The position numbers were made by a program, and so were the translations under genes. From positions 62,001-126,000 of the forward strand of contig DATAZE010000049.1 of the NCBI GenBank assembly GCA_036272195.1: a stretch of 64,000 nucleotides of DNA, in the 5' to 3' direction. Shown one piece after another: positions 35,101-42,936 of the stretch. The notes beneath the pieces were generated by a model that ran no database searches, was not told where the DNA came from, and worked only from the letters and a program-made list of their open reading frames with translations. The DNA is from DASXHY01 sp036272195 (GTDB lineage Bacteria > Verrucomicrobiota > Verrucomicrobiia > Limisphaerales > DASXHY01). How positions within the stretch are numbered: position 1 is the stretch's first letter; each line of letters begins with the position of its first letter.

Positions 35101-36228
35101 CGGGTTATAACGGCTGATGCGAGCCAGCCCGGCATCGATCACATAGCGAATGCCCGGAATGGTAAGCGACGTCTCGGCGATGTTCGTCGCGATGACAATC
35201 TTGCGCCGCGGCGAGGATGCGAAAACGCGCTGCTGATCTCCCGCGCTGAGCCGGCCAAATAACGGAATGATTTCCGCCTCACCGGAAAATCGCCCTTCCA
35301 ATTGATCGCTCGTCTCGCGAATGTCCCGTTCGCCCGGCATGAAAATCAACAAATCGCCCGAACCCGTTTCGTAAAGAATCCGCTCCGCCGCCTGCACCGC
35401 CGCGTCCACATAGCTGATTTCACCGCGCTCCTCGGAGGCTTCATTGAAGGGCTGATATTGAACCTCGACCGGATAAACGCGGCCGGAGACTTCAATGATT
35501 GGCGCGTTATCGAAATGCCGCGAGAAAGCCTCGGTATCAATGGTGGCGGACGTGACAATCAATTTCAGGTCTTTGCGCCGCGCCAGCAAACCCTTCAAAT
35601 GCCCGAGCAGAAAATCGATGTTAAGACTGCGTTCGTGGGCTTCGTCGAGAATGATGGCGTTATATTCCGCGAGGTCCGGATCGCCCTGCGTTTCGGCCAG
35701 CAGAATTCCGTCGGTCATCAGCTTAATGTAAGTCTGTGCGCTGGACCGGTCGTCGAACCGAATCTTGCAACCCACCTCGCGGCTCCAGGGGACGTTTAAT
35801 TCCTCAGCGATACGGCGCGAAATTGAAAGCGCCGCCACCCGGCGGGGCTGGGTGCAGCCGATCTTGGCTTCGATTCCAAGGCCGGCCTCGAGGCACATTT
35901 TGGGTATTTGCGTCGTTTTGCCTGATCCTGTTTCCCCGGCGATGACGACGACTTGGTGACCGCGGATAGCGGCAACGATTTCATCCTTGCGCGCGGTGAT
36001 GGGAAGTTCCGGAGGGTAAGTGATTCGGGGAATGTTGGCGCGCCGCTCTTCGCGCAGCGCGATCGAAACACAAACCTGCTGGTGCAATCGTTCCAACAAC
36101 GCATCGCGTTGCTCAGGGTGATGGTGATCGCGCAAAACGCGCGCCAGTCGCCGCCCCAAACGCACCCAATCCGGCAACATGCACTTCGGCAGGAGCGTCT
36201 TCAGTTCTTCGATTCGTTGATCAGCCAT
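32119..36228 (-). CDS. hrpA: ATP-dependent RNA helicase HrpA
   Basis: A 1369-residue DEAH-box (DEAH/RHA) RNA helicase. The Walker A GETGSGKTT is at residues 98-105, DEAH at 195-198, SAT near 227, and the motif V/VI region ATNIAETSLTIPGIRYVIDAG and QRKGRAGR near residues 350-400. The helicase core (about 75-480) is followed by the winged-helix/ratchet region, the OB-like domain, and a long C-terminal extension of about 700 residues typical of HrpA. HrpA acts in mRNA cleavage and ribosome rescue in E. coli. Length and domain order match HrpA (about 1300 residues) rather than the shorter HrpB. Confidence 0.93.
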   Translation of the reverse strand: MADQRIEELKTLLPKCMLPDWVRLGRRLARVLRDHHHPEQRDALLERLHQQVCVSIALREERRANIPRITYPPELPITARKDEIVAAIRGHQVVVIAGETGSGKTTQIPKMCLEAGLGIEAKIGCTQPRRVAALSISRRIAEELNVPWSREVGCKIRFDDRSSAQTYIKLMTDGILLAETQGDPDLAEYNAIILDEAHERSLNIDFLLGHLKGLLARRKDLKLIVTSATIDTEAFSRHFDNAPIIEVSGRVYPVEVQYQPFNEASEERGEISYVDAAVQAAERILYETGSGDLLIFMPGERDIRETSDQLEGRFSGEAEIIPLFGRLSAGDQQRVFASSPRRKIVIATNIAETSLTIPGIRYVIDAGLARISRYNPRTRVRRLPIEPVSQSSANQRKGRAGRVQAGVCIRLYSEEDFNARSPFTQPEIQRANLAEVILRMKAFHLGDIETFPFVQPPTPRAIANGYALLQELGAIDEKRTLTPLGQDLARLPIDPTLGRMLLQSQREHATQELLIIAAGLSIQDPRERPLDQKDAAAAAHKQFTDPQSDFLSLLNIWNAVHEEWDRLRTQGQRRRFCKQRFLSYLRMREWQDVYSQLHDALEDLGTLKLNESNAAYEAIHRSILAGLIGHVARFEERNSYKAAGNRIVAMFPGSALYSRGEPQIKTQRKGSKPPPKPKSNQPQWIVAGEIVETSQLFARTVAGIDPQWIFQLAPHCCKVTHQNPHWNPTAGNVLVEEIVTLHGLEVQRRKVAYGNINAKDATAIFIRSALIEENLLPSRKSGEEGDDRDDVRVLTAVAEKKPELPAQYRFLAHNRSIREKIENWRTRVRHYSLGDLDQALAAFYARHVTDVSSLHELNRLLREPGAQERLCITEEELAGGQLLNYDAEAFPDAVQVAGQPVSVAYAYAPGEEHDGVTIELPFSLAQTASPGFVEWAVPGLREEMISELLRALPKSIRRELMPFPPKVIEIVREFQPAGKSFLQDLGVFLHRKFGVAVKATDWPANALPAHLRPRIEIVDHDKKSLGVGRDLAGLQQQLKQTKIEPSLKSDSAEWTRAAQQWERFGLSDWTFGDLPERITVSEGPALPVYAWPGIEFTEGVVNVRLFRTADQARAASLTGVQRLVELAIQKDLAWLEKDLRALSRFDALYAPLGDGAELRETALDHLKRYLLPAESLSALTPAAFASAVAEARQRLPGLAMQFMDRLGPLLQLRQQVQQRAGAPATAAPSRNRSLSSLSQLGAPAVVRTSNPLARELDRLMPGRFLERIEYVRLPHLARYLKALLIRSERAALNPVKDQERLRQVAPYEEALSKLRAESSLSPAAQREIETFRWMIEEFKVSLFAQELGTAMPVSAKRLDQQLEIVQKTA

Positions 36229-36288
36229 CCGGAAAGATCAGCGTATCAGGTTCATTTGGTGGTGGAAAGCTGAAGGGGTTGAAGAAAA

Positions 36289-36365
36289 TGGAGCGAGCGA
36301 AGGGATTCGAACCCTCGACACTCACGTTGGCAACGTGATGCTCTACCAGGCTGAGCTACGCTCGC
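36289..36365 (-). tRNA. tRNA-Gly (GCC anticodon)
   Basis: Read on the minus strand: acceptor stem GCGAGCG/CGCTCGC, D arm GCTC-AGCCTGGTA-GAGC, anticodon stem TCACG/CGTGA with loop TTGCCAA (anticodon GCC), variable loop GTGTC, and T arm GAGGG-TTCGAAT-CCCTT. The CCA end is encoded (CCA at 36291-36289). It lies between hrpA and ffh, all reading leftwards. Confidence 0.96.
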
Positions 36366-36433
36366 TTCCAAAAGCTCGAAAAAACTACGGGAAACCCACC
36401 GGATTGCAAGCTCTGTTTTTGGCTAAATTCTTT

Positions 36434-36574
36434 TTCGCCACAGAGGCATAGAGCGCAGAGGGGAAATCCGTTTCTATCGGGTTTACTTCAATATTGGCTG
36501 ACGCTCGATTCGAGGAAAAGTCACGACCTGCTTGTTTTGTTTCTCTGCGCGCTCTGTGTCTCTGTGGCGAATTT
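36434..36574. repeat. Palindromic CGCCACAGAG...CTCTGTGGCG repeat
   Basis: TTCGCCACAGAGGCATAGAG (left) and CTCTGTGTCTCTGTGGCGAA (right, 36552-36571) are inverted arms about 100 bases apart. The element lies between the tRNA gene and the end of ffh; other families of similar palindromes occur in the window. Confidence 0.7.
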
Positions 36575-36578
36575 TAGT

Positions 36579-37925
<1,347 letters not shown>

Positions 37926-38095
37926 TCGCTCAACCTATGGCAGCGCAGGCGGATTGACAAGCGATGGTCGCGACGAAGGCGGAGGCGTGAAGTCACAAAA
38001 AAATATCGAACCAATTGCATCCCAGGTGGTCAAAGGGGCTAAGGTGCTGTTTTGGGGAACAGACCCGTATCGCACGGTGGCTTAAACGCCATTTT

Positions 38096-38226
38096 GCGCC
38101 CCCCATGTAGCCTTCACCAGAAAGATCCCCTTTGCGGGAGCAATAACCGGTTGTCGCCGTCGAACAACTGATACTTTTACTCGACGAATGCCGGCCATGA
38201 ATCGAGACGCCCAGGAGGTGGGGCGC
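38096..38226 (+). promoter_or_regulatory. Candidate structured RNA leader (riboswitch-like)
   Basis: GCGCCCC (38096-38102) can pair with GGGGCGC (38220-38226), closing a domain of about 130 bases. Within it CGTCGA (38158-38163) pairs with TCGACG (38181-38186), a flanking CCGG/CCGG pair can extend it, and GATCCCCTTTGCGGGAGC forms a small hairpin. The right strand of the closing stem overlaps the left arm of a downstream terminator, so the two folds exclude each other. That is the layout of a transcriptional switch. It did not match any riboswitch consensus I could recall. Inference only. Confidence 0.4.
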
Positions 38227-38263
38227 CGGGTGAGCTACTCTGTTCGCCCGGCGCCGTTTTTAA
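38220..38263 (+). terminator. Strong rho-independent terminator without a gene in front
   Basis: GGCGCCGGGTGA (38222-38233) and TTCGCCCGGCGCC (38243-38255) form a 12-bp GC-rich stem with a 9-base loop, followed by GTTTTT on the plus strand. No coding sequence ends before it on this strand, which points to a small RNA or to attenuation ahead of the decarboxylase. Confidence 0.75.
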
Positions 38264-38413
38264 AATTAGCGTTCGCGAGAAGTTTCAAGCCCGGCTCACT
38301 TCTTCTTCCAACCGCGCGGAAAGTTTCTTCATGATTTGACGATTTAACCGTTTACCATTCAAATTAATCTTGTGCCCTCGCGCAAAACCCCCTAAGCCGA
38401 AGCACGCAATTTT

Positions 38414-39547
38414 ATGACGGCAAAAGAGCTGCAACGTATCGCGAAGAAACATGGCACGCCCGTGGTCATCATCGACCACGACGTGATTCGGAAAAATTAT
38501 GCCGAGTTCAAAAAGCACCTCCCCAAGGTGCAGGCTTATTATGCCGTGAAGGCAAATCCCGCGCCGGAGATTGTCCGCACCCTTTACAAGGCCGGCGCCA
38601 GTTTCGATGTCGCGTCGCTGCCGGAGTTCATGACGGTTTACAAGAACATCAAGGGCCTTTCGCCGAAAGCGCAGCAGGATTTCATCTGGGACAAAATCAT
38701 TTACGCCAATCCAACCAAACCGAAGGAGACGCTGCTCGCGCTCGACAAATACAAGCCGCTCGTCACTTACGATAATTTGACCGAGATCGAAAAAATCCAG
38801 AAGTACGCGCCTCACGCGGGCGTGGTGCTGCGGCTCGCGGTCGCCAATACCGGTTCGCAATGCGAATTATCCAACAAGTTCGGTTGTCATCCGGGCGAGG
38901 CGGTGGATTTGGTGTTGGCTGCGTTCAAATTGGGACTCGTGGTGGAAGGGTTGAGCTTCCACGTGGGCAGCCAGTGCACGAACTTTGAGAATTTTGTCCA
39001 GGCGCTGAATGTCGCCGCTGCCGTCATGAAGGAATCCAAATCCCGCGGCCACGAAATCAAGATTCTCGACATCGGCGGCGGTTTTCCTGCGCACTATGAC
39101 GAGCACGTAAAACCGTTCAGCCAGCTTGCGAAAAAAATTAACGCTGAAATCGAGCGCTTGTTTCCGGAAGACATCCAGATACTGGCGGAGCCGGGCCGTT
39201 TCCTGGTGGCCACCGCGGCCACATCCATCGCGCGCGTCATCGGCAAAGCCGTCCGCGAAAGTAAACGGTGTTATTACATCGATGACAGTGTTTACCATAC
39301 TTTCAGCGGAATTATTTTCGACCATTGCCAGTATCACTTGAAGGCGTTCAAGAAGGGGAAGACGGAAATTTGCGCGGTGTTCGGCCAGACGTGCGACGGT
39401 CTCGATACAATTTCGCAATCCGAAGAATTGCCCACGCTGGACATCGAAGATTTGGTTTACTCCGAAAATATTGGCGCCTACAGCAATGCCTCGGCAACGT
39501 GGTTTAACGGGTTCCCACCGGCGAAGGTGGTGCATGTTAATTTGTGA
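38414..39547 (+). CDS. Group III ornithine/lysine-type PLP decarboxylase
   Basis: A 377-residue PLP-dependent decarboxylase with the alanine-racemase fold, of the type found in eukaryotes and some bacteria. The PLP lysine is K46 (AYYAVKANP). Then come HVGSQ near residue 181, GGGFP near 223, EPGRF near 260, and the catalytic Cys at C327 in FGQTCDGLD. The sequence fits ornithine decarboxylase or a relative (diaminopimelate or lysine/ornithine dual type). In this superfamily only fine residues around EPGRF and the CDGLD loop fix the substrate, which I cannot do by eye. It produces putrescine-type polyamines if it is ODC. It is preceded by a leader with a terminator at 38220-38263. Confidence 0.88.
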   Translation: MTAKELQRIAKKHGTPVVIIDHDVIRKNYAEFKKHLPKVQAYYAVKANPAPEIVRTLYKAGASFDVASLPEFMTVYKNIKGLSPKAQQDFIWDKIIYANPTKPKETLLALDKYKPLVTYDNLTEIEKIQKYAPHAGVVLRLAVANTGSQCELSNKFGCHPGEAVDLVLAAFKLGLVVEGLSFHVGSQCTNFENFVQALNVAAAVMKESKSRGHEIKILDIGGGFPAHYDEHVKPFSQLAKKINAEIERLFPEDIQILAEPGRFLVATAATSIARVIGKAVRESKRCYYIDDSVYHTFSGIIFDHCQYHLKAFKKGKTEICAVFGQTCDGLDTISQSEELPTLDIEDLVYSENIGAYSNASATWFNGFPPAKVVHVNL

Positions 39548-39553
39548 CCCGGC

Positions 39554-41341
39554 TCACGGCATTGGATACTGCCAGACCCAATCGCCGGTGAGAGGCACCC
39601 CGGAAGTCCCTTTCGTCGTGACCTGGCCGCCATCGTCGGTTTCGTTCCATCCCACGGAATAGAGCACAAACTGTCCGCCAATCCGTCGATATTTGTAAGC
39701 TGCGCCGCTGATGACATCGTGCGGCAACCTGGAAATAAAATCCGGCGAAAGGGCGTCCAACGCGTCGGGGAATTGCCCATGCGCGAGGCGATAGCGTTCC
39801 AGCCCGCAGGCGATTAAAGCTTCCTCTGCGACTGTCTGCGCCAGCGCGCTCTTCGGTGGCACATTCCCCAGTGAAGGCAGCAGGAGAGCCGCGAGAAGCT
39901 GGTGGCGGGTAAATCTGTTGGCGCGGCTTAACGCCTGCTGCAAAGCCGTTGAATTCGCTTCGACCTGGTGTGGAAAAACCCTTTTGTCGTTCGTCTGGAA
40001 GGCGCCCTTTAATTGCAGATCAAATAACCGGCAATAATTCAGTTTCTCCAGATCGTACCAGCCGCGAGGCATCAGCCCCATGAATTCGGACCCCGACGAA
40101 TCGGAATCGCTGGTCAAATCATTGAGCCGGTATTTTCCCCGCCCAAGAAGGTCGGCAGTGAGAATGCCCGCATCGCGTTCGCCATCCAAAGGCCGCTTCA
40201 TGTCGGCGATAAAATCATATTGCTCCAGCAATCCCTGCAGCTCTTTCAATTGCGCATCAGACCAGCGTCGCTCCGCCAACCCTTCCCAAATCGACTGCGT
40301 CGCGATATGAAAGGCCTGGATCCGCACGAGATACGAAATCAAAAACGGTTCCTCGTTCAACGAATCGCTCATGCGCAGAATTAATTTCACGTCGCCCAGG
40401 GCCTGATCGGTTTTGCCGGCGGCGAGTTCCGCGCAGGCCCGCAGTTGGAGACGCACGCACACCGACCGTATGTCAGACAGGTGCGGCAACAGGATGCCCC
40501 ATGGGTTTTCCAAATTGTAGACGACCGGGTATCGCGATTGCGGACGGCTCGCCGCCGCGCGAAGTTCATCAAACCGCTCGTCCATGGGCTTGAGCGCGTT
40601 CAAAATCGCGGGCGCTGCCTTGGTCCGCGATTCCCAATCGAACTGATCCGAATTGAAATCCTCGCGCAACTCACTGGTGCGGCCCGCGGCGATGGCTTCG
40701 AAAGCCCTTTGCCACGCGACCAGGTCTGTCATACGGTGCGGCATTCTGTCCGGCTCGGAACTTTGCTTTATCTTTGCTTGCGCATAAATGTCGGTATTCC
40801 AGTGATATTCAATTCCCGAGCCGTCTTTGTTGGTGTGCCGGATAAACCATGACTGGATTTCCGGCGCGGCCGCAAAATTCTCCGCCTCCGGCACTGCCCT
40901 GGGGATAAACGCTTTGAAATCCAACTCCTCGCCTTGCTGCGCCAATGCCTCGCTGTATTTATTCCAGGCCCGCCGCCCGTGCCAATTTTGTTCACCATAA
41001 AAGAGCGCGACGGCGGTGACCATCCACGCCAGCGCGATCAGCGTCCGCCGCACCACGCGCCGATTGAACAGACATCGGAACAGTCGCTGCACGGTAGGGA
41101 GCATGCTTAGCAGGAATACTATACAAACCACCGCCACAAAAACCGTCGCCGCCTCCCGCAAATGCCGGAACGCTTCGGCGTTTCGATCCCCCAACAAATT
41201 CCAGTCGCGAATCAGCAATGCGGTAACTATCCAGGTGCAAGGAAACAAAACCGCCGCAATCAACGCCAGTCGTCGCAACGCTGCCGCGCGGCCCGGCCAT
41301 GCCAGTTTCGTGGTTTTTTTCGTGTTGTCGATTTGGTCCAT
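39554..41341 (-). CDS. Membrane protein of unknown function in an ECF sigma operon
   Basis: A 595-residue protein. Three hydrophobic segments are visible near the N-terminus (residues 24-44, 65-85, 100-118), followed by a large soluble region with alpha-helical repeats. The C-terminal 80 residues (AEEALIACGLERYRLAHGQFPDALDALSPDFISRLPHDVISGAAYKYRR then FVLYSVGWNETDDGG) look like the end of pseudopilin-like domains common in planctomycetes and verrucomicrobia. No enzyme motif is visible. It is the third gene of an operon with an ECF sigma factor and a small membrane protein: the gap to the second gene is 6 bases. A role in sensing or response is possible. Confidence 0.7.
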   Translation of the reverse strand: MDQIDNTKKTTKLAWPGRAAALRRLALIAAVLFPCTWIVTALLIRDWNLLGDRNAEAFRHLREAATVFVAVVCIVFLLSMLPTVQRLFRCLFNRRVVRRTLIALAWMVTAVALFYGEQNWHGRRAWNKYSEALAQQGEELDFKAFIPRAVPEAENFAAAPEIQSWFIRHTNKDGSGIEYHWNTDIYAQAKIKQSSEPDRMPHRMTDLVAWQRAFEAIAAGRTSELREDFNSDQFDWESRTKAAPAILNALKPMDERFDELRAAASRPQSRYPVVYNLENPWGILLPHLSDIRSVCVRLQLRACAELAAGKTDQALGDVKLILRMSDSLNEEPFLISYLVRIQAFHIATQSIWEGLAERRWSDAQLKELQGLLEQYDFIADMKRPLDGERDAGILTADLLGRGKYRLNDLTSDSDSSGSEFMGLMPRGWYDLEKLNYCRLFDLQLKGAFQTNDKRVFPHQVEANSTALQQALSRANRFTRHQLLAALLLPSLGNVPPKSALAQTVAEEALIACGLERYRLAHGQFPDALDALSPDFISRLPHDVISGAAYKYRRIGGQFVLYSVGWNETDDGGQVTTKGTSGVPLTGDWVWQYPMP

Positions 41342-41347
41342 AAAATA

Positions 41348-41749
41348 TCAGGCAACGAGCAGTTCTTCGCGCCGTTCACTTCGCGGGCGGGCTGGAAATA
41401 ATTCCAGGGATTTGGCGGCGGGCATTTCGACCCCGATCATCTCCGATAGCTGCCGACGATTTTCCCGCAGTGAAGTCATGATGACCCGTGGTGGCGGAAT
41501 TTTTGCCGACGGAATAGCGGCCATCATTTCCAACCCGTTGCGCGCATTCACGTGCAACAAAAGGATAAACATCCAGGCGGCGCCCAACCCCACTGCGTGC
41601 CAGCGGAACGACCGCAGCCAGTCGCGCACGGGTGCGGGCGCGCGTTCCGGCCTAATCGTGATGGTTGCGAGCGCTGCCCGGCGCACGGCATTCAGCTTGT
41701 GCTCTGCATTGCCATGGCGTCCCAGCAAAATTTCGCGCGGCGTTTTCAT
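41348..41749 (-). CDS. Putative anti-sigma-like single-pass membrane protein
   Basis: A 133-residue protein with one central hydrophobic segment (HAVGLGAAWMFILLLHV, about residues 52-68), a basic cytoplasmic N-terminal half and a C-terminal half with acidic and Pro-rich parts. The start at the ATG at 41749 overlaps the sigma-gene stop codon by 4 bases (ATGA), a strong sign of coupling. A longer version beginning at 41764 exists. It lacks the zinc-binding HxxxCxxC motif of the most common anti-sigma factors, so the anti-sigma role is inferred from position and topology only. Confidence 0.55.
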   Translation of the reverse strand: MKTPREILLGRHGNAEHKLNAVRRAALATITIRPERAPAPVRDWLRSFRWHAVGLGAAWMFILLLHVNARNGLEMMAAIPSAKIPPPRVIMTSLRENRRQLSEMIGVEMPAAKSLELFPARPRSERREELLVA

Positions 41750-42297
41750 GGTTTTTCCTCCCACAGTTTTCTTAGGGATTTTTTGGCGTAATGCATCCGC
41801 GATTTCACCGTGCCGAGGGAGACGCCGGTGATGCCTGCAATTTCTTCCAACGAAAAATCCTCCACAAAATGGAGCAGCAAAACCGAGCGCTGCGGCAGCG
41901 GCAATTGGTTCAATAAATTCATAAACCCGGCCTCCTGTTCCTCGCGTATAAGCAAATCATCCGGACCGCTCTCGAATTCGGCGGGCGCGACAGCAAACTC
42001 GTCCCGTAACATTTCTTCGCGCGCCTGTTTGCGCCAGCGTTGGATGCATTTCTGGTGCGCAATGCCAAACAGCCAGCTTCCGAATTTGGCGTCCTCACGC
42101 AGGCTGCCGAGGTGGCGCGCGGCGTTGACGAACGTTTCCTGCACAAGGTCCAGGCTCGATTGTTCGTCATGGACCAATTCAAAAATGTAAACATACAAGG
42201 GAAGCTGGTAGCGCCGGAAAAGCGCCTCCCAGGCCGCGGCATCTCCGGCACGGGCCTGCGCAACGGGCAGTTGTTCAATCTCGGCCACGCCCAGCAT
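41746..42297 (-). CDS. ECF RNA polymerase sigma factor
   Basis: A 183-residue group IV sigma factor. Region 2 has AWEALFRRYQLPLYVYIFELVHDEQSSLDLVQETFVNAARHLGSL (residues 22-66) with the -10 recognition helix. Region 4 has LPLPQRSVLLLHFVEDFSLEEIAGITGVSLGTVKSRMHYAKKSLRKLWEE (residues 131-181), the -35 recognition helix-turn-helix. Overall it is a compact stand-alone sigma with no fused domain, unlike the two others in this window. Its last codons overlap the following gene. The target promoters are unknown; the operon is a likely self-regulated target. Confidence 0.9.
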   Translation of the reverse strand: MLGVAEIEQLPVAQARAGDAAAWEALFRRYQLPLYVYIFELVHDEQSSLDLVQETFVNAARHLGSLREDAKFGSWLFGIAHQKCIQRWRKQAREEMLRDEFAVAPAEFESGPDDLLIREEQEAGFMNLLNQLPLPQRSVLLLHFVEDFSLEEIAGITGVSLGTVKSRMHYAKKSLRKLWEEKP

Positions 42298-42413
42298 TTA
42301 CAACCAGTGGAATGCCAAAGGCGAGAAAAGGTTCAAATGCCAGTCGGGCCCGGCATTCTCGCTTCAATCCGCTTTTAAGTTAGCCAATGATGAGGAGGGC
42401 ATCTTCAAACAAA

Positions 42414-42452
42414 CATCTGTGCCAATTGAATGAGCGTCAATTGGCACAGATG
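42414..42452. repeat. Perfect 16-bp inverted repeat
   Basis: CATCTGTGCCAATTGA (42414-42429) and TCAATTGGCACAGATG (42437-42452) with a 7-base loop (ATGAGCG) are exact reverse complements. On the minus strand TTTGTTTG follows, so it could terminate a leftward transcript or act as an operator. Confidence 0.9.
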
Positions 42453-42753
42453 AATTTTAATAAGAAGGATTTTTCTGTCGAGAGAAAAATTAAAAACGAT
42501 CGCGTTGGAAATTCAGATGCGTCGGCCCAAGACATTTTAATAAGGGGTTCGTTCCATCCAAAACCGTCTCTTCAACGATCCGGATTGCGGTCGAGCTGCC
42601 TGTTGACAAACTCAAACCGGCAAAATCAATTCTTACTCTTCCCGTTTTCTCCAATCTTCATTTTCTCCAACTCTTCGCGTTTTTCGAAAATTTAGATCCA
42701 TTTGCCGGGAGGAGGACGGGGACGTTTTTGACGCTCCTGGCTAATGGAAATTT

Positions 42754-42803
42754 AAACCACCTGCATCCCCCCCCCCTTTAATTGGGGGTGGTTTATTTTT
42801 TTC
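42754..42803 (+). terminator. Terminator-like hairpin with no gene in front
   Basis: AAACCACC (42754-42761) and GGTGGTTT (42787-42794), with C-rich and G-rich inner strands, are followed by ATTTTTTT. It precedes acs by about 130 bases and ends no visible coding gene. The C run at 42767-42776 should be read with care, since homopolymers are error-prone. Confidence 0.55.
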
Positions 42804-42936
42804 ATTCTTGTTTTTATTGAACCACCTTTGGCCAGAGTTTCCGTCCAGCCGTCTCGCCTATGCGAGAAAAATGGAGTTCACTTGTAACCAATTAGTTCAT
42901 TGACGGCGCGCCGACTGATTTTAGAATGCGAACATT

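Larger units (their letters stand above)
37926..38413. other. Divergent intergenic region with a structured leader
   Basis: Between the ffh and decarboxylase genes (488 bases). The part 38096-38262 can fold into hairpins, and is detailed in the two regulatory/terminator entries below. The remainder (about 37950-38090) contains nothing that could be supported as a gene. Confidence 0.55.
42298..42936. other. AT-rich non-coding region with hairpin and orphan terminator
   Basis: About 640 bases between the divergent sigma and acs genes, with lower G+C than its surroundings. It holds a 16-bp perfect inverted repeat at 42414-42452 and a poly-C/poly-G terminator at 42754-42803. A 102-codon frame at 42387-42695 has no family features and is not believed. 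A small RNA gene is possible. Confidence 0.55.

Noticed and set aside
38096..38263. Known riboswitch classes (TPP, SAM-I, cobalamin, glycine, fluoride, manganese, guanidine, ZTP) or 4.5S RNA
   Set aside because: None of the consensus elements I could recall were found in the sequence; the structured region is left unclassified.
42387..42695. A 102-codon frame on the plus strand before acs
   Set aside because: It covers the 16-bp hairpin and low-complexity AT-rich DNA, with no domain features.
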